The position numbers and the translations under genes were made by a program. A DNA stretch of 64,000 nucleotides from Diphasiastrum complanatum. Its lineage: Eukaryota; Streptophyta; Lycopodiopsida; Lycopodiales; Lycopodiaceae. This document shows, in pieces, positions 47,232 through 59,312 of the stretch. The notes below the pieces were generated by a model. It had not been told where the DNA came from and did no database searches. It saw nothing but the letters and a program-made list of their open reading frames with translations. The stretch is taken from assembly GCA_029204225.1 (NCBI GenBank), contig CM055100.1, positions 66,369,656 to 66,433,655 of the forward strand. The letters run 5' to 3'. Numbering within the stretch: position 1 is the first letter of the stretch; every line of letters begins with the position of its first letter.

Positions 47232-49112
47232 TGCTTTTGGCAAAATTTACTGCTCCAAAAACAATTTGGTAGCACGTTGAGTAGGGATGCTGAAAATTTG
47301 GGTTACTAATAACTCTAGGACCTAGGTATTTGCTTACGAATCAGAAAATCATCAAAATCTTCTAAGTTTGGGCCATAGTGCGCACATTACCTTGGTCTAT
47401 CTAATTTGAATTTTGAACTTTTTTATTGCTAATTGGTTTTATGAATGTGGATGTTAAAATTTCCAAGCAGATTGTAATGACAAATTCTATATTTAACATT
47501 TTACATTGTTTGGCTGTAAAGTTAGTGCTATTATGAATCTGGATTCGAAATCCTGATGATTGATCATTAATGAGATTCGTATTAATGATGTTGTACAGTT
47601 ATCTTTATTTAAATTTCAGACTTTTAGTATAATGCATTAACAGTAACATCTAGGTTTTTAACATGATTAACATCTCAAATTCTCCGTCCCTAAAAACTGA
47701 TGTAATTTGTAAGAAAATATATCAATTTTTTTCCAAAAAACAAGGGGTGATTTGTTCATGACGAGTTGAAAATAAAAGTTGCAACCTCTCAATGTGTACA
47801 CATCCAATCAAAAAGTTGTGGGCCTTGTCTGCGGCAACTCATACTTTAGATCTATCAGTAGATTTGAGGCGTTCACATTGATGTCAGGAACTCAACGATG
47901 TAAAATTGAAAAATGCATGGAAAGTGTGAAAAAGTTGTAGTCCCAGAAACTAGTGAAATTGGAAAGATAGAAATGAAGTTGTACCAATTCGATTGAGATC
48001 TGTAAATTGTAGGAGAAGCGCATTACTACTATACGAAGAGAACAAAGTTTCAACAAACATATAAAGACATGCATAAAAAACACAAAAAGGTGTGCAAAAG
48101 ATTGGAGTCCCAAAAACTGAAGAAGTTTGAAGTTTAGAATCTTCACTTTTAGGTATCCAAAGAGCAACTGAAGCATTCAATCGTAGGAAGAAGAGTGATA
48201 GATATGGCCCCTCCTAAAATTTCATAAGAAGCATGGAAGTGATTAATCAACAAAAACTCATTAGTTTAATGACCTGTCTTCTGTTGCTCAGAATGGAATT
48301 TCTTTACATTTGTTTTGTCCCCAGCCAACAAGGAATCTAGACATGTAAGGATGATGAAAATTTGAACTGTGTAGAGAAAACTAAAGCCAGAACTAAGTAA
48401 ATCTTTCTAGCCAGAAAAGTGCTTGAATACCAAAATATAACATCACATGCAGAATAAAGAAATAGAGAAAAGAAAGAAGAATGCAAATTTACTGGTGAAG
48501 CACTTCATAATCAGTGAAATAACAATGATCTCCAAGAATCTGCTGACACTAAACTGAATATGCTAATCTAACTGAGCTATCTGACTGAACTAAGAGCTAA
48601 ACATTCCATTAATAAACCCTAAATGGGGCTTAAATGCCTATTTATACAATATGAGGACCCATGAGTTAGGTTTAGAGCAGCATCCAACCTCTAGGGCCCA
48701 ATGCCAACCAAATGACCAATGCATGTCTCATAAGTACTAGATAATAACTAATGGGTCCAAGTACCCACACTGTTAGGTACAAATAACAGGTAATAACAAT
48801 GCAAACTCATGGTCCATCTAGTTGCCATGTGCATTCTGGTGATGGAGACAATGTTTCACAGATCATGCCCCTCTACTACCAACATAGTGGTTAGATGCTA
48901 TACTGGACTATTTTCCACAGCATTCTTTGGCTTCAAACATATCAAAAGCAACATGTCAAAAGTTTTGGAGCCACCTATTAAGTGTCCCTTGTTCAATGTA
49001 TAGCCATTTTGATTGAATGTCATGCGTATCACAGACGGAATTGGCCAGAATGTCATATAAACTGATTATCTAGTCCTCTCCTTTGTGTTGACAAAAAGAG
49101 TTAACTTGACAG
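47232..49112. other. Upstream region or first intron of the amylase; first coding exon not found
   Basis: AT-rich with no gene motifs. The exon encoding the amylase N-terminus, which should end in a Gln codon before a phase-0 donor, could not be recognised here. Confidence 0.4.
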
Positions 49113-51889
49113 GCTTTCAATTGGGAGTCTCACAAGAAGGGCTGGTGGTGTGTTTTGGAAGCAAAAGTTCCAGAGCTGGCACTGTTTGGTTTTTCCTCCA
49201 TTTGGCTTCCCCCTGTAACTGAATCTCTTGCACCTCAAGGTAGTATAGCGAAAAAAAGATTTCAGGCTTGGTTTGCATGATGAAAATCTTTCAGAGCGCA
49301 TCTGTGAGCAGCCGTGATGCCAGTTTTTTATCAAATTTTGTTCAGGTTATCTCCCACGAAACCTTTACTGCCTTGATTCAGCGTATGGCAGTGAAAGAGA
49401 ACTACGAGGCTTACTGAAGAAACTTAAAGAACATGGCCTTCGCCCTATAGCTGATATTGTAGTGAATCATCGTGTGGGCAGTGCAAAGGGGGCTGGAGAC
49501 AAGTACAACCGGTATGATGGGATGCCTATGCCTTGGGATGAGAAAGCTGTTACCTCTGATACTGGTGGGCATGTAAGTTTAAAGCTTTTAAGCTGCAATT
49601 TTATTGCCGTAGATACAATATCATCCAAGTATGAGGTCAAAATATTCAATTTGATCTTACTGTGTGGTAGTTAAATTTCCAAAAGGAGGCATTAGGTCTT
49701 CCAAGTGTCATCTCAAGGCCTTTATATTTCAAAATCTAAAACCGCCCTTTGCTCCCCGCCGGGTATACCTCGATGCATCGACAGGACATCAAACCTGGGT
49801 GGGCAAGGACCATCCCAAGCATAGTAAACCACAGGCATGGGCCCATCTCAAGGGCCTTTTGTTAAACCAACTTTCACGTTTCACCTTTTTTTGGTTTTGA
49901 CAGGGTAATCCCAGCACTGGCGCTATATTTGAGGGGGTCCCAAATATTGATCATGCACAAGAATTTGTTAGGAAGGATATCATAACTTGGCTCAGGTGGC
50001 TTCGCAAGGATGTTGGTTTTGGGGGATTTCGTTTCGATTTTGCTAAAGGGTACCACTTTTGCATCTATTCTCTTGATATAAGTCAATTCTTAAACCTCAA
50101 AACCTAAAATACTAAACCGTTGGTGTGTGCTAATTTTTTGGACGGTAACAATATTGCTTAATCATGATTCATCTGCGCATGTCAGTCCTGAAGAATTGAT
50201 AAATTTTCATTCTTTTTTCCTCTTCATCATTCACAGATACAAAGCAGATTTTGTTAAAGAGTATATTGCAGGATCAAAGCCCGAGCTTTCCATCGGAGAA
50301 TACTGGGATACATGTAATTATGGCGGACATGATAATGCTCTAGCTTACAACCAAGGTGAATCACCTATAAAGAACCTGCAATCAACTTTTGACTACTCAT
50401 TGAAATATCAAGTTTTACTGGACTGTCCCAAACTTGTTTGGAAATTGGGTTCATGTAGATCAAAACATTGGGCAAGATATACATATTGAATTTTGTGTGA
50501 ATTGGGTCTCGCATCTTGACAAGACAGATAGCCACAGACAGAGAATTGTGGACTGGATTGACGGAACGGGGGGTCTTTCTGCTGCTTTTGACTTTACGAC
50601 TAAAGCCATCCTTCAGGCAATCAACGTTCATTCACACTTGGAGAAAAATTGTCCCTAATTTTCTAGTGGTCCCAGTGGGATTTTATCTTTATGATTTCTA
50701 GAACTAAATGTGAATTTGCTGTCTGAAAACCTTCTTATATATAGGAGGCTGTGACAAAGAGAGAGTGGTGGAGATTACGTGATGCGCAAGGAAAGCCGCC
50801 TGGTGTTATAGGATATTGGCCCTCAAGAGCAGTCACTTTTATTGATAACCATGATACAGGATCAACACAGGTAGTTGTCCTGACATGTCAACCTTCAGTT
50901 TAAGATGGTTCAAGCACCATACATATGAGGCATATTTTCAGTCACAGTGACGTGCAGCTGTTCAAAGTTTTGTAATAAACTGAGAATTCAAGATTGTATT
51001 TTGAGTCCTGTTGATTGGTGACAGGCACACTGGCCCTTTCCCGGCGAGCATATAATGCAGGTACATTATATCAGTGGCAAACTGGTTTCTTTCTTTGTGC
51101 ACTAATTTGTTTCCAGTAGATTTGTGTAATTTGTTTTGCTTGTTGGATTTTCACTATACCTCATTGAAAGTATGTCGACTGATTGCGGATGAAAGTCATT
51201 TATTGGACATAATTGGAAAGGTGGTATAACAAATTTGTTTGCAGATTTCACAGTGATAACATAGTAGAAGTGGTTCATTTTCAATTCAGAGTTCTTAACA
51301 CACCACAGAAAACACCATGCCTTTTTTGTAAGAAGCATCTCTAGATCTGTCATCAGGGTATTTTTCAACTCTGTTGTGGTGTTGGTGTTGATTCCTGAAT
51401 AATATTACCGAATACGCTCTTTTTCCCTGCTCTATATACAAAGTTGATATTTGGATTCCACTGTACAGGGCTATGCATATATTATTACTCATCCAGGGCA
51501 GCCTTCAATTTTCTATGATCATTTGTTTGAGTGGGGTGATCAAACCCGCAAGAGCATTTTGGACTTGGTGTGTCATTTGAATCTTTACACTTTGCATCTT
51601 TAGTTTACCTTTTTGAGTGTGCCAAAGTTACAATGCATGAAGTTATACCTGATGTTCACTGATAAATGCTCAATGGCATGCTTGCACTATGCAGGTGTCC
51701 ATTCGTCGGAGGAAAAACCTGCACAGTCGTTCACCAGTCAAGATACTTGAAGCTAATTCCTCAATTTATGCAGCAATGATTGAAGAAAAAGTTTGCATGA
51801 AACTGGGTGAAGGTGATTGGTGTCCTCAAGAACCTAATTGGAGCCTTGCAACCTCAGGTCAAAGCTATGCAGTCTGGGAAAAAGTTTAG
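49113..51889 (+). CDS. AMY2-like: Alpha-amylase, AMY2-like (GH13), nine exons, 5' incomplete
   Basis: Hydrolyses internal alpha-1,4 bonds of starch-type glucans. Exons read from conserved protein and splice signals: 49,113-49,239; 49,346-49,572; 49,904-50,049; 50,237-50,355; 50,528-50,616; 50,745-50,870; 51,025-51,060; 51,469-51,567; 51,695-51,889. Together they encode 387 residues in frame, starting [12 protein letters not shown] and ending YAVWEKV. All GH13 motifs are present: [15 protein letters not shown] with the nucleophile Asp; IGEYWD with the acid/base Glu; and [11 protein letters not shown] with the third acid. YNRYDG and [11 protein letters not shown] point to the cytosolic AMY2 type, not the secreted AMY1 or plastid AMY3. 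About 30 N-terminal residues are missing (family about 410). Introns are 106-408 bp; 50,617-50,744 looks GC-AG. No frame break, so probably functional if a first exon exists upstream. Confidence 0.9.
49783..49830 (-). mobile_element. SINE-like head inside amylase intron, copy 3
   Basis: On the minus strand GGTTTACTATGCTTGGGATG (A-box-like) is followed by TTGCCCACCCAGGTTTGATG (B-box-like). The TTGCCCACC(T/C)A(A/G)GTT phrase is shared with the head at 10,352-10,412. It lies in the 331-bp intron 49,573-49,903. Confidence 0.45.
50617..50744 (+). other. Apparent GC-AG intron of the amylase
   Basis: The exon ends ...ATCCTTCAG and the intron starts GCAATC, ending TATATAG before GAGGCTGTG. The protein reads TTKAILQ then EAVTKREWW, exactly as in AMY2 (ILQEAV), so the junction is fixed by conservation. 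The only nearby GT donor, 9 bp downstream, would insert A-I-N. Confidence 0.75.
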
Positions 51890-54007
51890 CTTTCAACCAT
51901 AATTCAGAGAGACTCTCGTGGCTTAAATAATTGTCTCACCATATTAGTGCAAACCATACTGACATGATGTTTCATTTCCTTGAATCATCAAAGGATCAAG
52001 GGTGTCTTGGTAAGTTCCTAAAAAGACTTTCGGTGTGAGGGAGTCTAGTAAGGTTACTTCCAAGAGGTTGCGGGCACTTAATTGCATGCTATTGACAATA
52101 ATCATTCGAGTTTAATAAGCGGGCTTCTGTAGGTGCCCTACCACTCGGCAGCATCCTGTTAAATGGGGTGTGTGGCTAGCATTGATTTTGACCTCAAGTT
52201 ACTAGCCTTCGGGAAGGCGTGATTATAATATTTTCCTAGCTCCTTAAAAATGTAATCGTAAGCTCTTCGTTTGTAATCATGGTCTTCTGTCCCTTGATCC
52301 TCTTGTTTTGGTAGAATTGATATAATTCATAGAGATTAAATTTTTTGGCTAGATGTAATCTGAATAAACTCCATGATTTAAGTGAAGGCCCTATTTATCT
52401 GGCCCATTCTGGCAATGCCAAATCGTTGCTTGTTAGTCCAAATTATATAAATAACTGTTCTGCCCATACAACCCCAGGCAGTATCTTCAAAAATGACTTT
52501 TCTATACCACCTTTCAATCATATATCGACACCCTGGAGTAATGATCCCGAATTGAGAAATTTAACTCGGAATAGGAGCTCTTTTCAAATGAAGTTGTGTT
52601 CGCTACAAAATTATCTTAATGGAACCAATTTAGCATTCTGGTAACATGGGAGGAACCACCGCCAGATGTTGGGAAAAAGAAAGGACCAGTAGATCATGCA
52701 TTAGATGCACTACAAAATCTAACTTTGAAAAAAATAAATACAAGTGAAAAATATTCAGAAAATAAAAAGAAGATCCAAAGCTGGTGGACACAAACCCATT
52801 GATCTTAGCAAAGCATCAACTCTAGGCTTCTTACTCTTACTAAAGTTATAAGATGGTATCTACAATGAAATCTTCTGGCTTATGCAATGGGTTAGTCCCA
52901 AAATCAGGTGACAATTACAATGACACAAGGTAGACTTTAGCACAAAAATGAACACAAGCTTAATGAAAATATCCTTATATGCCCTTAGTGGGTGTATGTG
53001 TTGGATATATAATTATATAATCAATAGGTATATTGTGTGCCTTATAAAGGCAAATAAGCACCAACATGGCAAAAACATGCTAAGGTAGATAAGGATTAAT
53101 TAACTTGTGTAGAGAAGGACAAACAAGTGGTACAAATAAACAATAGAGTGACAATTTGGCTACACACTTGCGACCAAGGCTAGATGACAACAAAGAGAAA
53201 AAGATGTATAGTACAAGGAAATAAAGTAATTTGTGGCTAGCATGTGGGCCTATCAAAAGTAGTAAAAGAAAATAGCTGACTTGTAGAAAGTAGTAGATAT
53301 ACACTTAAGGGAACTATGAGAGTAAGATGGATAGGAGAAAACAACCATGATTTTGAATGTGGAGAACTTTTTTTTACAAGAGAAGGTATCTTCAGCAACT
53401 TCTAAGCTCTAGAGTGGAGTTTGTCTTTGGCCTCTTAGTAGTTCTAGCTTCTTATTTGCCTTGGATGCCCATGCATTTAGATGCACTTAAGCCTTGAGAG
53501 AGCCACTAGAGCTCTTTATAAGAGAGATTATGTTGAGCTTCTTTTGTATCTATGTATCTTATTGGTGAGAAATCATATTGAACACGTTGTCACCTCCAAC
53601 AGATTCTACGTGATTTGGATGGTGTTTTTGTGTGAAGAATTAAGGCATAGGCTTACTAGATCAAAGATTTTTCCTTATACTTAAGGACTCATCTAATTCT
53701 AAGTCACAATTGTTTCATTCGCACATTGAAATAGATATTGAATCTTGTTTATGCAATCGAGATAAGACTTTGTAATTCATGATGATGTCAAGTCTCACTT
53801 GACGATCATTATGAAATGTTGTTGATTTCATTTGCTACTAAGATGTTGGTATGTGCGTGTACTCATCAGAGCGGTGCCAAAGATCTATGCCATTAAGAAC
53901 TAATCTCCATGGGCTTAAAGAAATCTTGGATTTGTTTTGATTCATAAATTTGAATGTAAATTTTTTTTTTAATGATTTCATTTAGATCCACCCCATACGG
54001 GTTGGAA
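51890..54007. other. 3' flank of the amylase and spacer
   Basis: No further gene recognised; AT-rich with short frames only. Confidence 0.5.
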
Positions 54008-54698
54008 TGTGAAAAGTACAGTACTAAGGACCATAAATGGATCTTTGAATGATCCACAAGGTGATTGTATGCTTGTTAAACAATCTCTCAGAAACTAGTC
54101 ATCAGAAAACAAGATCTAGTTTAGCAGCTTGATAGGAAACAAGTAGAGACAATCAAAGCATTGATCAAATAGTCTAATCCAACTCCACACGTGTGGAAAT
54201 AAGGCTGTAGTACGGCCTGTAGACAGTGTTTACAAAGTGCCAAAGCTGGGTTTCATTGGAAAAATAGAGTAATCACCATACAATGAGAGGAAACTCGAGT
54301 TTCTCCTTGAGGCTCCAAAAAGTTTCTATCTTCTCACTATGGAGAATGGAAATACATAGTAAAACACACTTCCTTTGCAAAGTTAGGTGAAAATCCAGCA
54401 TGTAATAAGGAAGTAGACTCCACTTTCTTGCCCTAATGTGAAAACCCTAGTCTAGATCCAAGAGTCATGCTTGGTAGGTGCATGGTAGGTACAAATCTCA
54501 TCATAAATCATGGTCTAGATCCTACAAAGTAGGAATCACTACCAAATAGACACAACCACTCCTCTTGACTCGTGGTAACCTACTTTAGGTGTGTATGTAC
54601 AAGTGGCACTTTGGCCATTCAAGTAACCAACAAACAATATTGACAAAATGTACAATATTCTACATGGCTAGATTTGCCAATGTAGGCAATTTTTCACA
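54008..54698 (-). repeat. 3' LTR of element G
   Basis: 691 bp, ends TG...CA (TGTGAAAAGT ... TTTTTCACA). It also encodes the last 12 residues of the RNase H frame, whose stop is at 54,660-54,662. Confidence 0.97.
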
Positions 54699-56345
54699 CT
54701 CCTCCTCAAATCTAGCCTTGGAGATCACAATGCTTTTATCAATAACTCCAATTGCAGATCTAAGCTTGACAAATGAATCTTTAGGTAAAGGTTTAGTAAA
54801 GAAATCAGCCAAGCAACTTGATGATGGCACGTGTTGGAGCTTGATCTCTTTAGCTTGCACTTTTTCCCTCACGAAATGATGAGCAATTTCGATGTGTTTG
54901 CTCCTTGCATGGAATGTAGGATTAGTTGCAAGTGATTGGGCTGATTGGTTGTCACAATAGATGATAGGGATCTCCTCCTCCATGACATGAAGCTCCACCA
55001 ATAGCCTTTTGAGCCACAAGACCTCCTTGCATGTTGATGTCAAGGCCTTGTATTCGGATTCTGTGGAAGATAGGGAGATGGTATCTTGCTTTTTGGAAAG
55101 CCATGATACTACTCCATCACATAGAAAGGTGGCAAAGGCACTTGTTGATCTTCTATCCACTTTGTCACCTGCAAAATCCGAGTCACTATAGGCTCTTAAG
55201 CCAAGATTAATTCCTCTATACAAAATACCAAAATTCTTAGTGAATGAAATGTATCTAAGAACTCTTTTGGCCATCTTCCAATGTGAAACTAGAGGACTTT
55301 GCATGAATTGGCTTAACTTTCCAACACTATAACTAAGATCAGGTCTAGTTATAGTTAAATAGATCAAGGAGCCAATAAGCCTTCTATATAATGTGATGTC
55401 CTCAAAGGATGCTTCATCACAACCAATAGATGCTTTTACATGTTGCTCCATTGGTGTCTCAATGCCTTTACAATTATTCATTCCAAATCTATCTAGGATG
55501 GATGTAGCATATTTAGATTGACAAATGAAGCTAAAATCACATCCTCTAATAACCTCTATTCCAAGAATGAAGCTCAATAGGCCGAGATCTACCATCTTAA
55601 ACTCTTTTGCTAAAGCAATTTTTACATCTCTAATTCCATCTAGATCATTACCACTCAAGATAATGTCATCTACACACAAAACAAGAATAATGATCATGCC
55701 ATCATGAAAACTTATATACAATGATGGATCATAGGCACTCATTACAAAATTGATGGAAATGAGAAAAGAGTTTAGCCTAGAGTACCATGCTCTAGGTGCT
55801 TGCTTGAGCCCATAAAGGCTCTTCTTCAAAAAACACACCTTTCCTCCATGCTTTGCCTTGATGAAGCCCTCGAGTTGCCTCATGTAGATCTCTTCCTCGA
55901 AATAACCATTGAGGAATGCATTTGTGAAGTCAAGTTGGAATAGCTCCCAATTGAAGGTTGTAGCAAGACTAATGATCAACCTGATAGTAACAAGCTTAGC
56001 CACAGGAGCAAAAGTCTCATCATAGTCAATGCCTTTGGTTTGTAAAAAACTTTTGGCAACAAGCCTAGCTTTATGCTTGCTTATTGATCCATCTTGATTA
56101 TACTTCAATCTAAACACCCACTTGCAATCAAGAGGTTTCTTCCCTTGAGGAAGATCCACAAGATCCCAAGTATGATTCTCAATAAGAGCATCATACTCTA
56201 CTTGCATAGCATCCATCCAACTTTTAGACTTACAAGCATATTCATAGTATGTTGGCTCATCTAACATTGAAGTAAGAAAGGTGTAAGATGTGAAAGATGA
56301 TGAGCCTTCCCTTTGATCACCTTGACCATCATAGGTGAGCCTCAA
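54660..56345 (-). CDS. Copia element G: reverse transcriptase-RNase H part of the polyprotein
   Basis: Frame of about 561 codons with no ATG at its head (begins TTG AGG CTC at 56,345), so it is the frame-shifted continuation of the upstream gag-integrase frame, not a separate gene. Reverse transcriptase: CKWVFRLK, FQLDFTNAFLNG (catalytic Asp about 139), YGLKQAPRAWY, LCVDDIILSG (226-227; CVDD in place of YVDD). RNase H: SDSDFAGD (about 390), LSSTESEY (about 429), YCDNQSA (465), SKHIEIAHHFVREK, ADFFTKPL. The last residues CEKLPTLANLAM come from the 3' LTR. All catalytic acids are present. Reverse transcriptase would convert RNA to DNA in virus-like particles if joined to the upstream frame. Confidence 0.93.
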   Translation of the reverse strand: MRLTYDGQGDQREGSSSFTSYTFLTSMLDEPTYYEYACKSKSWMDAMQVEYDALIENHTWDLVDLPQGKKPLDCKWVFRLKYNQDGSISKHKARLVAKSFLQTKGIDYDETFAPVAKLVTIRLIISLATTFNWELFQLDFTNAFLNGYFEEEIYMRQLEGFIKAKHGGKVCFLKKSLYGLKQAPRAWYSRLNSFLISINFVMSAYDPSLYISFHDGMIIILVLCVDDIILSGNDLDGIRDVKIALAKEFKMVDLGLLSFILGIEVIRGCDFSFICQSKYATSILDRFGMNNCKGIETPMEQHVKASIGCDEASFEDITLYRRLIGSLIYLTITRPDLSYSVGKLSQFMQSPLVSHWKMAKRVLRYISFTKNFGILYRGINLGLRAYSDSDFAGDKVDRRSTSAFATFLCDGVVSWLSKKQDTISLSSTESEYKALTSTCKEVLWLKRLLVELHVMEEEIPIIYCDNQSAQSLATNPTFHARSKHIEIAHHFVREKVQAKEIKLQHVPSSSCLADFFTKPLPKDSFVKLRSAIGVIDKSIVISKARFEEECEKLPTLANLAM

Positions 56346-58681
56346 TGGCTCGGATCTTGCCCTTGTAGATCTTCTTGGAGTTTTTGGAGTTCTTGCATCT
56401 TGAGGTGGATCCTCAAGTTCTTCTTCACTTGGAAGCTCTCCTCCATCCTAGCATGATCCTTGGCATCAAGATGATTAGTAGCATTATCATCCAAATCACA
56501 AGCATGTCCTTCATAAAAAATAACATCCCTACTCACTATCACCTTGCTAGTGATGGGATTGAAGACTCTATAACCTTTGCTATTCTCACCATATCCCACA
56601 AAGATGCCTTTGATGGATGTTGCATCATCCTTCCTTCTCTTATCCAAGGATTGGTGTACATAGCAAGTGGATCCAAAAACTTTGAGATCTTTGAGATTGG
56701 GCTTCTCTCCAAATAGAGCTTCAAATGGTGTGATTCCTCCAATGGCTTGGTTTGGCAATCTATTGCACAAATAGTTAGCACAAGTTATTGCTTCACCCCA
56801 AAATGGTTTGGATAGAGAAGCATCTAGCCTTAAGGCCTTAGCACACTCACAAAGAGATCTATTTCTTCTCTCACTCACTCCATTTTGTTGAGGGGTGTAT
56901 GGACATGACAACTCCCTCTTTATGCCATTAGAAATACAAAAGTCAATCAACTTATTGGAGACATATTCACCTCCATTATCACTCCTCAATACCTTAATCT
57001 TGGTACTAAGTTGATTTTCTACCAAAGTCTTGAACTTTACAAAAGAATCAAACACCATTGATTTGCTAGACAAGAGGTACATCCAACAAAATCTAGAATA
57101 GTCATCAATGAAGATTACATAGTACTTGGCACCACCATTAGACTCATGTGAAAAACTATGAACATCCGAATGGATGAGTTCAAGAGGAGAGTTTGATCTT
57201 GATGTAGATCTTGAGAAGGGTAGCTTGTGAGCCTTTGAGAGGCTGCATGCTTCACATCTCTTCCTACACTTTGACAAATGCTTGGGGAGTCCAACTGCAA
57301 GCTCCTTTGTAGTCATAGATTCCATGGCTTTGTAGTTGGGGTGGCCCAACCTTTTGTGCCACAGTTCCACCTTTGATAGCTCCACCTTTGCCAAGTTAAC
57401 ACTCTCCACTGCAATATTAGCATCAAGCTTAAACAATCTACCTTGCTTAAAGCCTTTGGCTATACATTCATCATTTCTAAGGATGGAACAAACTCCATGC
57501 TTAAATTGTACATCTAGGCCATTATCCATTAACTGGCCAACACTAAGCAAATTCTTGGTTAACTTAGGAACATAAAGAACATTATCTAGATTCATCCTTT
57601 TGGATGATCCCACATACAAGGGAATTGTTCCTATTCCACTTATCTTACATTCTTGACTACTTGCAGTATAGATTGATCTATGTAAGTCATTGTAAGAAAG
57701 TAAGGTGGAGAATATGTCCTTTTGATATGTCATGTGGGAACTTGCCCCACTATCAATCCACCAAGAATCATTGGTGTTGCTCTTGGATGATGGTGGTTTG
57801 TTGGAAACCATCAAGGATGACTCTTCATCCTCCTCTTCCTCCTGATGTGCAATGTTGCTTTGTTTGCTCTCTTGTGCCTTCTTCTTCTTGAGACATTCTG
57901 ATGCAAAATGTCCTTTCTTTCCACAGAAAAAACATTTGTACTTGGACTTGTCTTTGATCTTGCCCTTTGAGCTTGAAGCCTCATCCTCCTCCTTGGTCTC
58001 CTTGAAGTGCTTCTTCTTGCCATTGGTCTTCTTCTTGCTTTTAAATGAGAAATTAGCTTCCTCATCACCATCCTGCAGAGAAATAGTATTCATTCTTGCA
58101 TTGGTATGCAACATCCTACACTCTTCAGCTACTAATACACTGTGTAGCTTTTCTATAGTAGGCAAAGTGTCTTGGATTGCAAAGCTTTGGACCAAATTTG
58201 TAAAGCCACTCCCTAGACCATTTAGGACAATCTGAACAAGCTCACTATCTTGAATCTTCTCTCCAATGGAAGCTAACTCCCTATTAAGAGACTTGATTCT
58301 TAGCACATAATCTTGTGCATTCTCATCACTCCTCTTCATGCTTTGTAGAATCTGGTTCCTAAGCATGAGAACCCTCGAAGTGTTACTAGACTCATAGATA
58401 GATTTTAAAGATTCCCAAGCCTCTTTAGCACTCTTACATGATGATACTTCCCTTAAAAGATCATTGCTTACATTCATCTTAATACAATGAAGTGCAAGCC
58501 TAGACCTCTTCTTGTATCTCACTAATTCCTGTGCACCTAGAGGTTCATCTTCATCATCTATTAGAAACTCATAAAAATCCTGGAGCACCATTAGTGACTC
58601 CATCCTCACTTTCCAAATAGCATAATTGGTAGAATTTAACCTCTCACTAGCTTCTAGAAGGTAGGCTCCCACTGATCCCAT
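56342..58681 (-). CDS. Copia element G: gag-protease-integrase polyprotein, 779 residues, frame shifted at its end
   Basis: ATG at 58,681, 620 nt after the primer-binding site. UBN2-type gag at about 45-190; CCHC knuckle C250, C253, H258, C263; protease D310 in WWIDSGASSHM; integrase zinc site H442, H447, C476, C479; integrase D506, D568, E604 (35 residues between the last two). The last about 34 residues (MEESFQVKKN onward) are out of frame: another frame over the same DNA gives PRRSTRA, matching RRSSRAK in element F, so one indel near 56,440-56,470 broke the ancestral frame. Everything else is intact. It could supply gag, protease and integrase in trans. Confidence 0.94.
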   Translation of the reverse strand: MGSVGAYLLEASERLNSTNYAIWKVRMESLMVLQDFYEFLIDDEDEPLGAQELVRYKKRSRLALHCIKMNVSNDLLREVSSCKSAKEAWESLKSIYESSNTSRVLMLRNQILQSMKRSDENAQDYVLRIKSLNRELASIGEKIQDSELVQIVLNGLGSGFTNLVQSFAIQDTLPTIEKLHSVLVAEECRMLHTNARMNTISLQDGDEEANFSFKSKKKTNGKKKHFKETKEEDEASSSKGKIKDKSKYKCFFCGKKGHFASECLKKKKAQESKQSNIAHQEEEEDEESSLMVSNKPPSSKSNTNDSWWIDSGASSHMTYQKDIFSTLLSYNDLHRSIYTASSQECKISGIGTIPLYVGSSKRMNLDNVLYVPKLTKNLLSVGQLMDNGLDVQFKHGVCSILRNDECIAKGFKQGRLFKLDANIAVESVNLAKVELSKVELWHKRLGHPNYKAMESMTTKELAVGLPKHLSKCRKRCEACSLSKAHKLPFSRSTSRSNSPLELIHSDVHSFSHESNGGAKYYVIFIDDYSRFCWMYLLSSKSMVFDSFVKFKTLVENQLSTKIKVLRSDNGGEYVSNKLIDFCISNGIKRELSCPYTPQQNGVSERRNRSLCECAKALRLDASLSKPFWGEAITCANYLCNRLPNQAIGGITPFEALFGEKPNLKDLKVFGSTCYVHQSLDKRRKDDATSIKGIFVGYGENSKGYRVFNPITSKVIVSRDVIFYEGHACDLDDNATNHLDAKDHARMEESFQVKKNLRIHLKMQELQKLQEDLQGQDPSH

Positions 58682-59300
58682 CTTACTAGCAAGATTCTAC
58701 ACACAAGATATAGATTTGTTTGGACCTGAAACTCACAAAGGTTTCAAACTTGCAGTGTTTCACTCAAATGTTGACTTCTAATCCAACAGATGGATTTGTA
58801 ATCACAGTTCTATCACTCCCTCACAAGCTGGAATGAAGATAAGATGAGATGAAAACTACACTCAAGCAAATCTTGCCAATCTTGGCTATTCTTGGACAAA
58901 AACTGACTCTATCTCTCTCATTCACTTTGATGTACTTTCAAGACCTGGTTTCCACTTTAAGAAGGTCTGAAATCAGCCTAGATTAATTAGTTTTCATGAA
59001 ACAAATTCAAAACTAATCAATGGCAAGTGATCTTGGTAGCTTATCCTAGGATTTGCACCAAAAATTACATCAAACTGACACCATATGAATTTTCTATGAT
59101 CCAATGAATATGGGTTATTAAATGCTGGTTCAGAGATGCCCACACGTGTGAACAGTATGGATTTTGATCCTGAAAAAGTTTGGGATCAAATCCCCTCACC
59201 AAAACCTGGATACCAGCTCGCCCTTCCAATACTAGCTTTTTGCACCAAAACCTACTAAAACTGGATTAGATTCAGACACAGATCAATGGCCTTGTACTTG

Positions 59301-59312
59301 GCTCTGATACCA
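59301..59312 (-). other. Primer-binding site of element G
   Basis: GCTCTGATACCA, complement of TGGTATCAGAGC, directly abutting the 5' LTR at 59,313. Confidence 0.95.
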
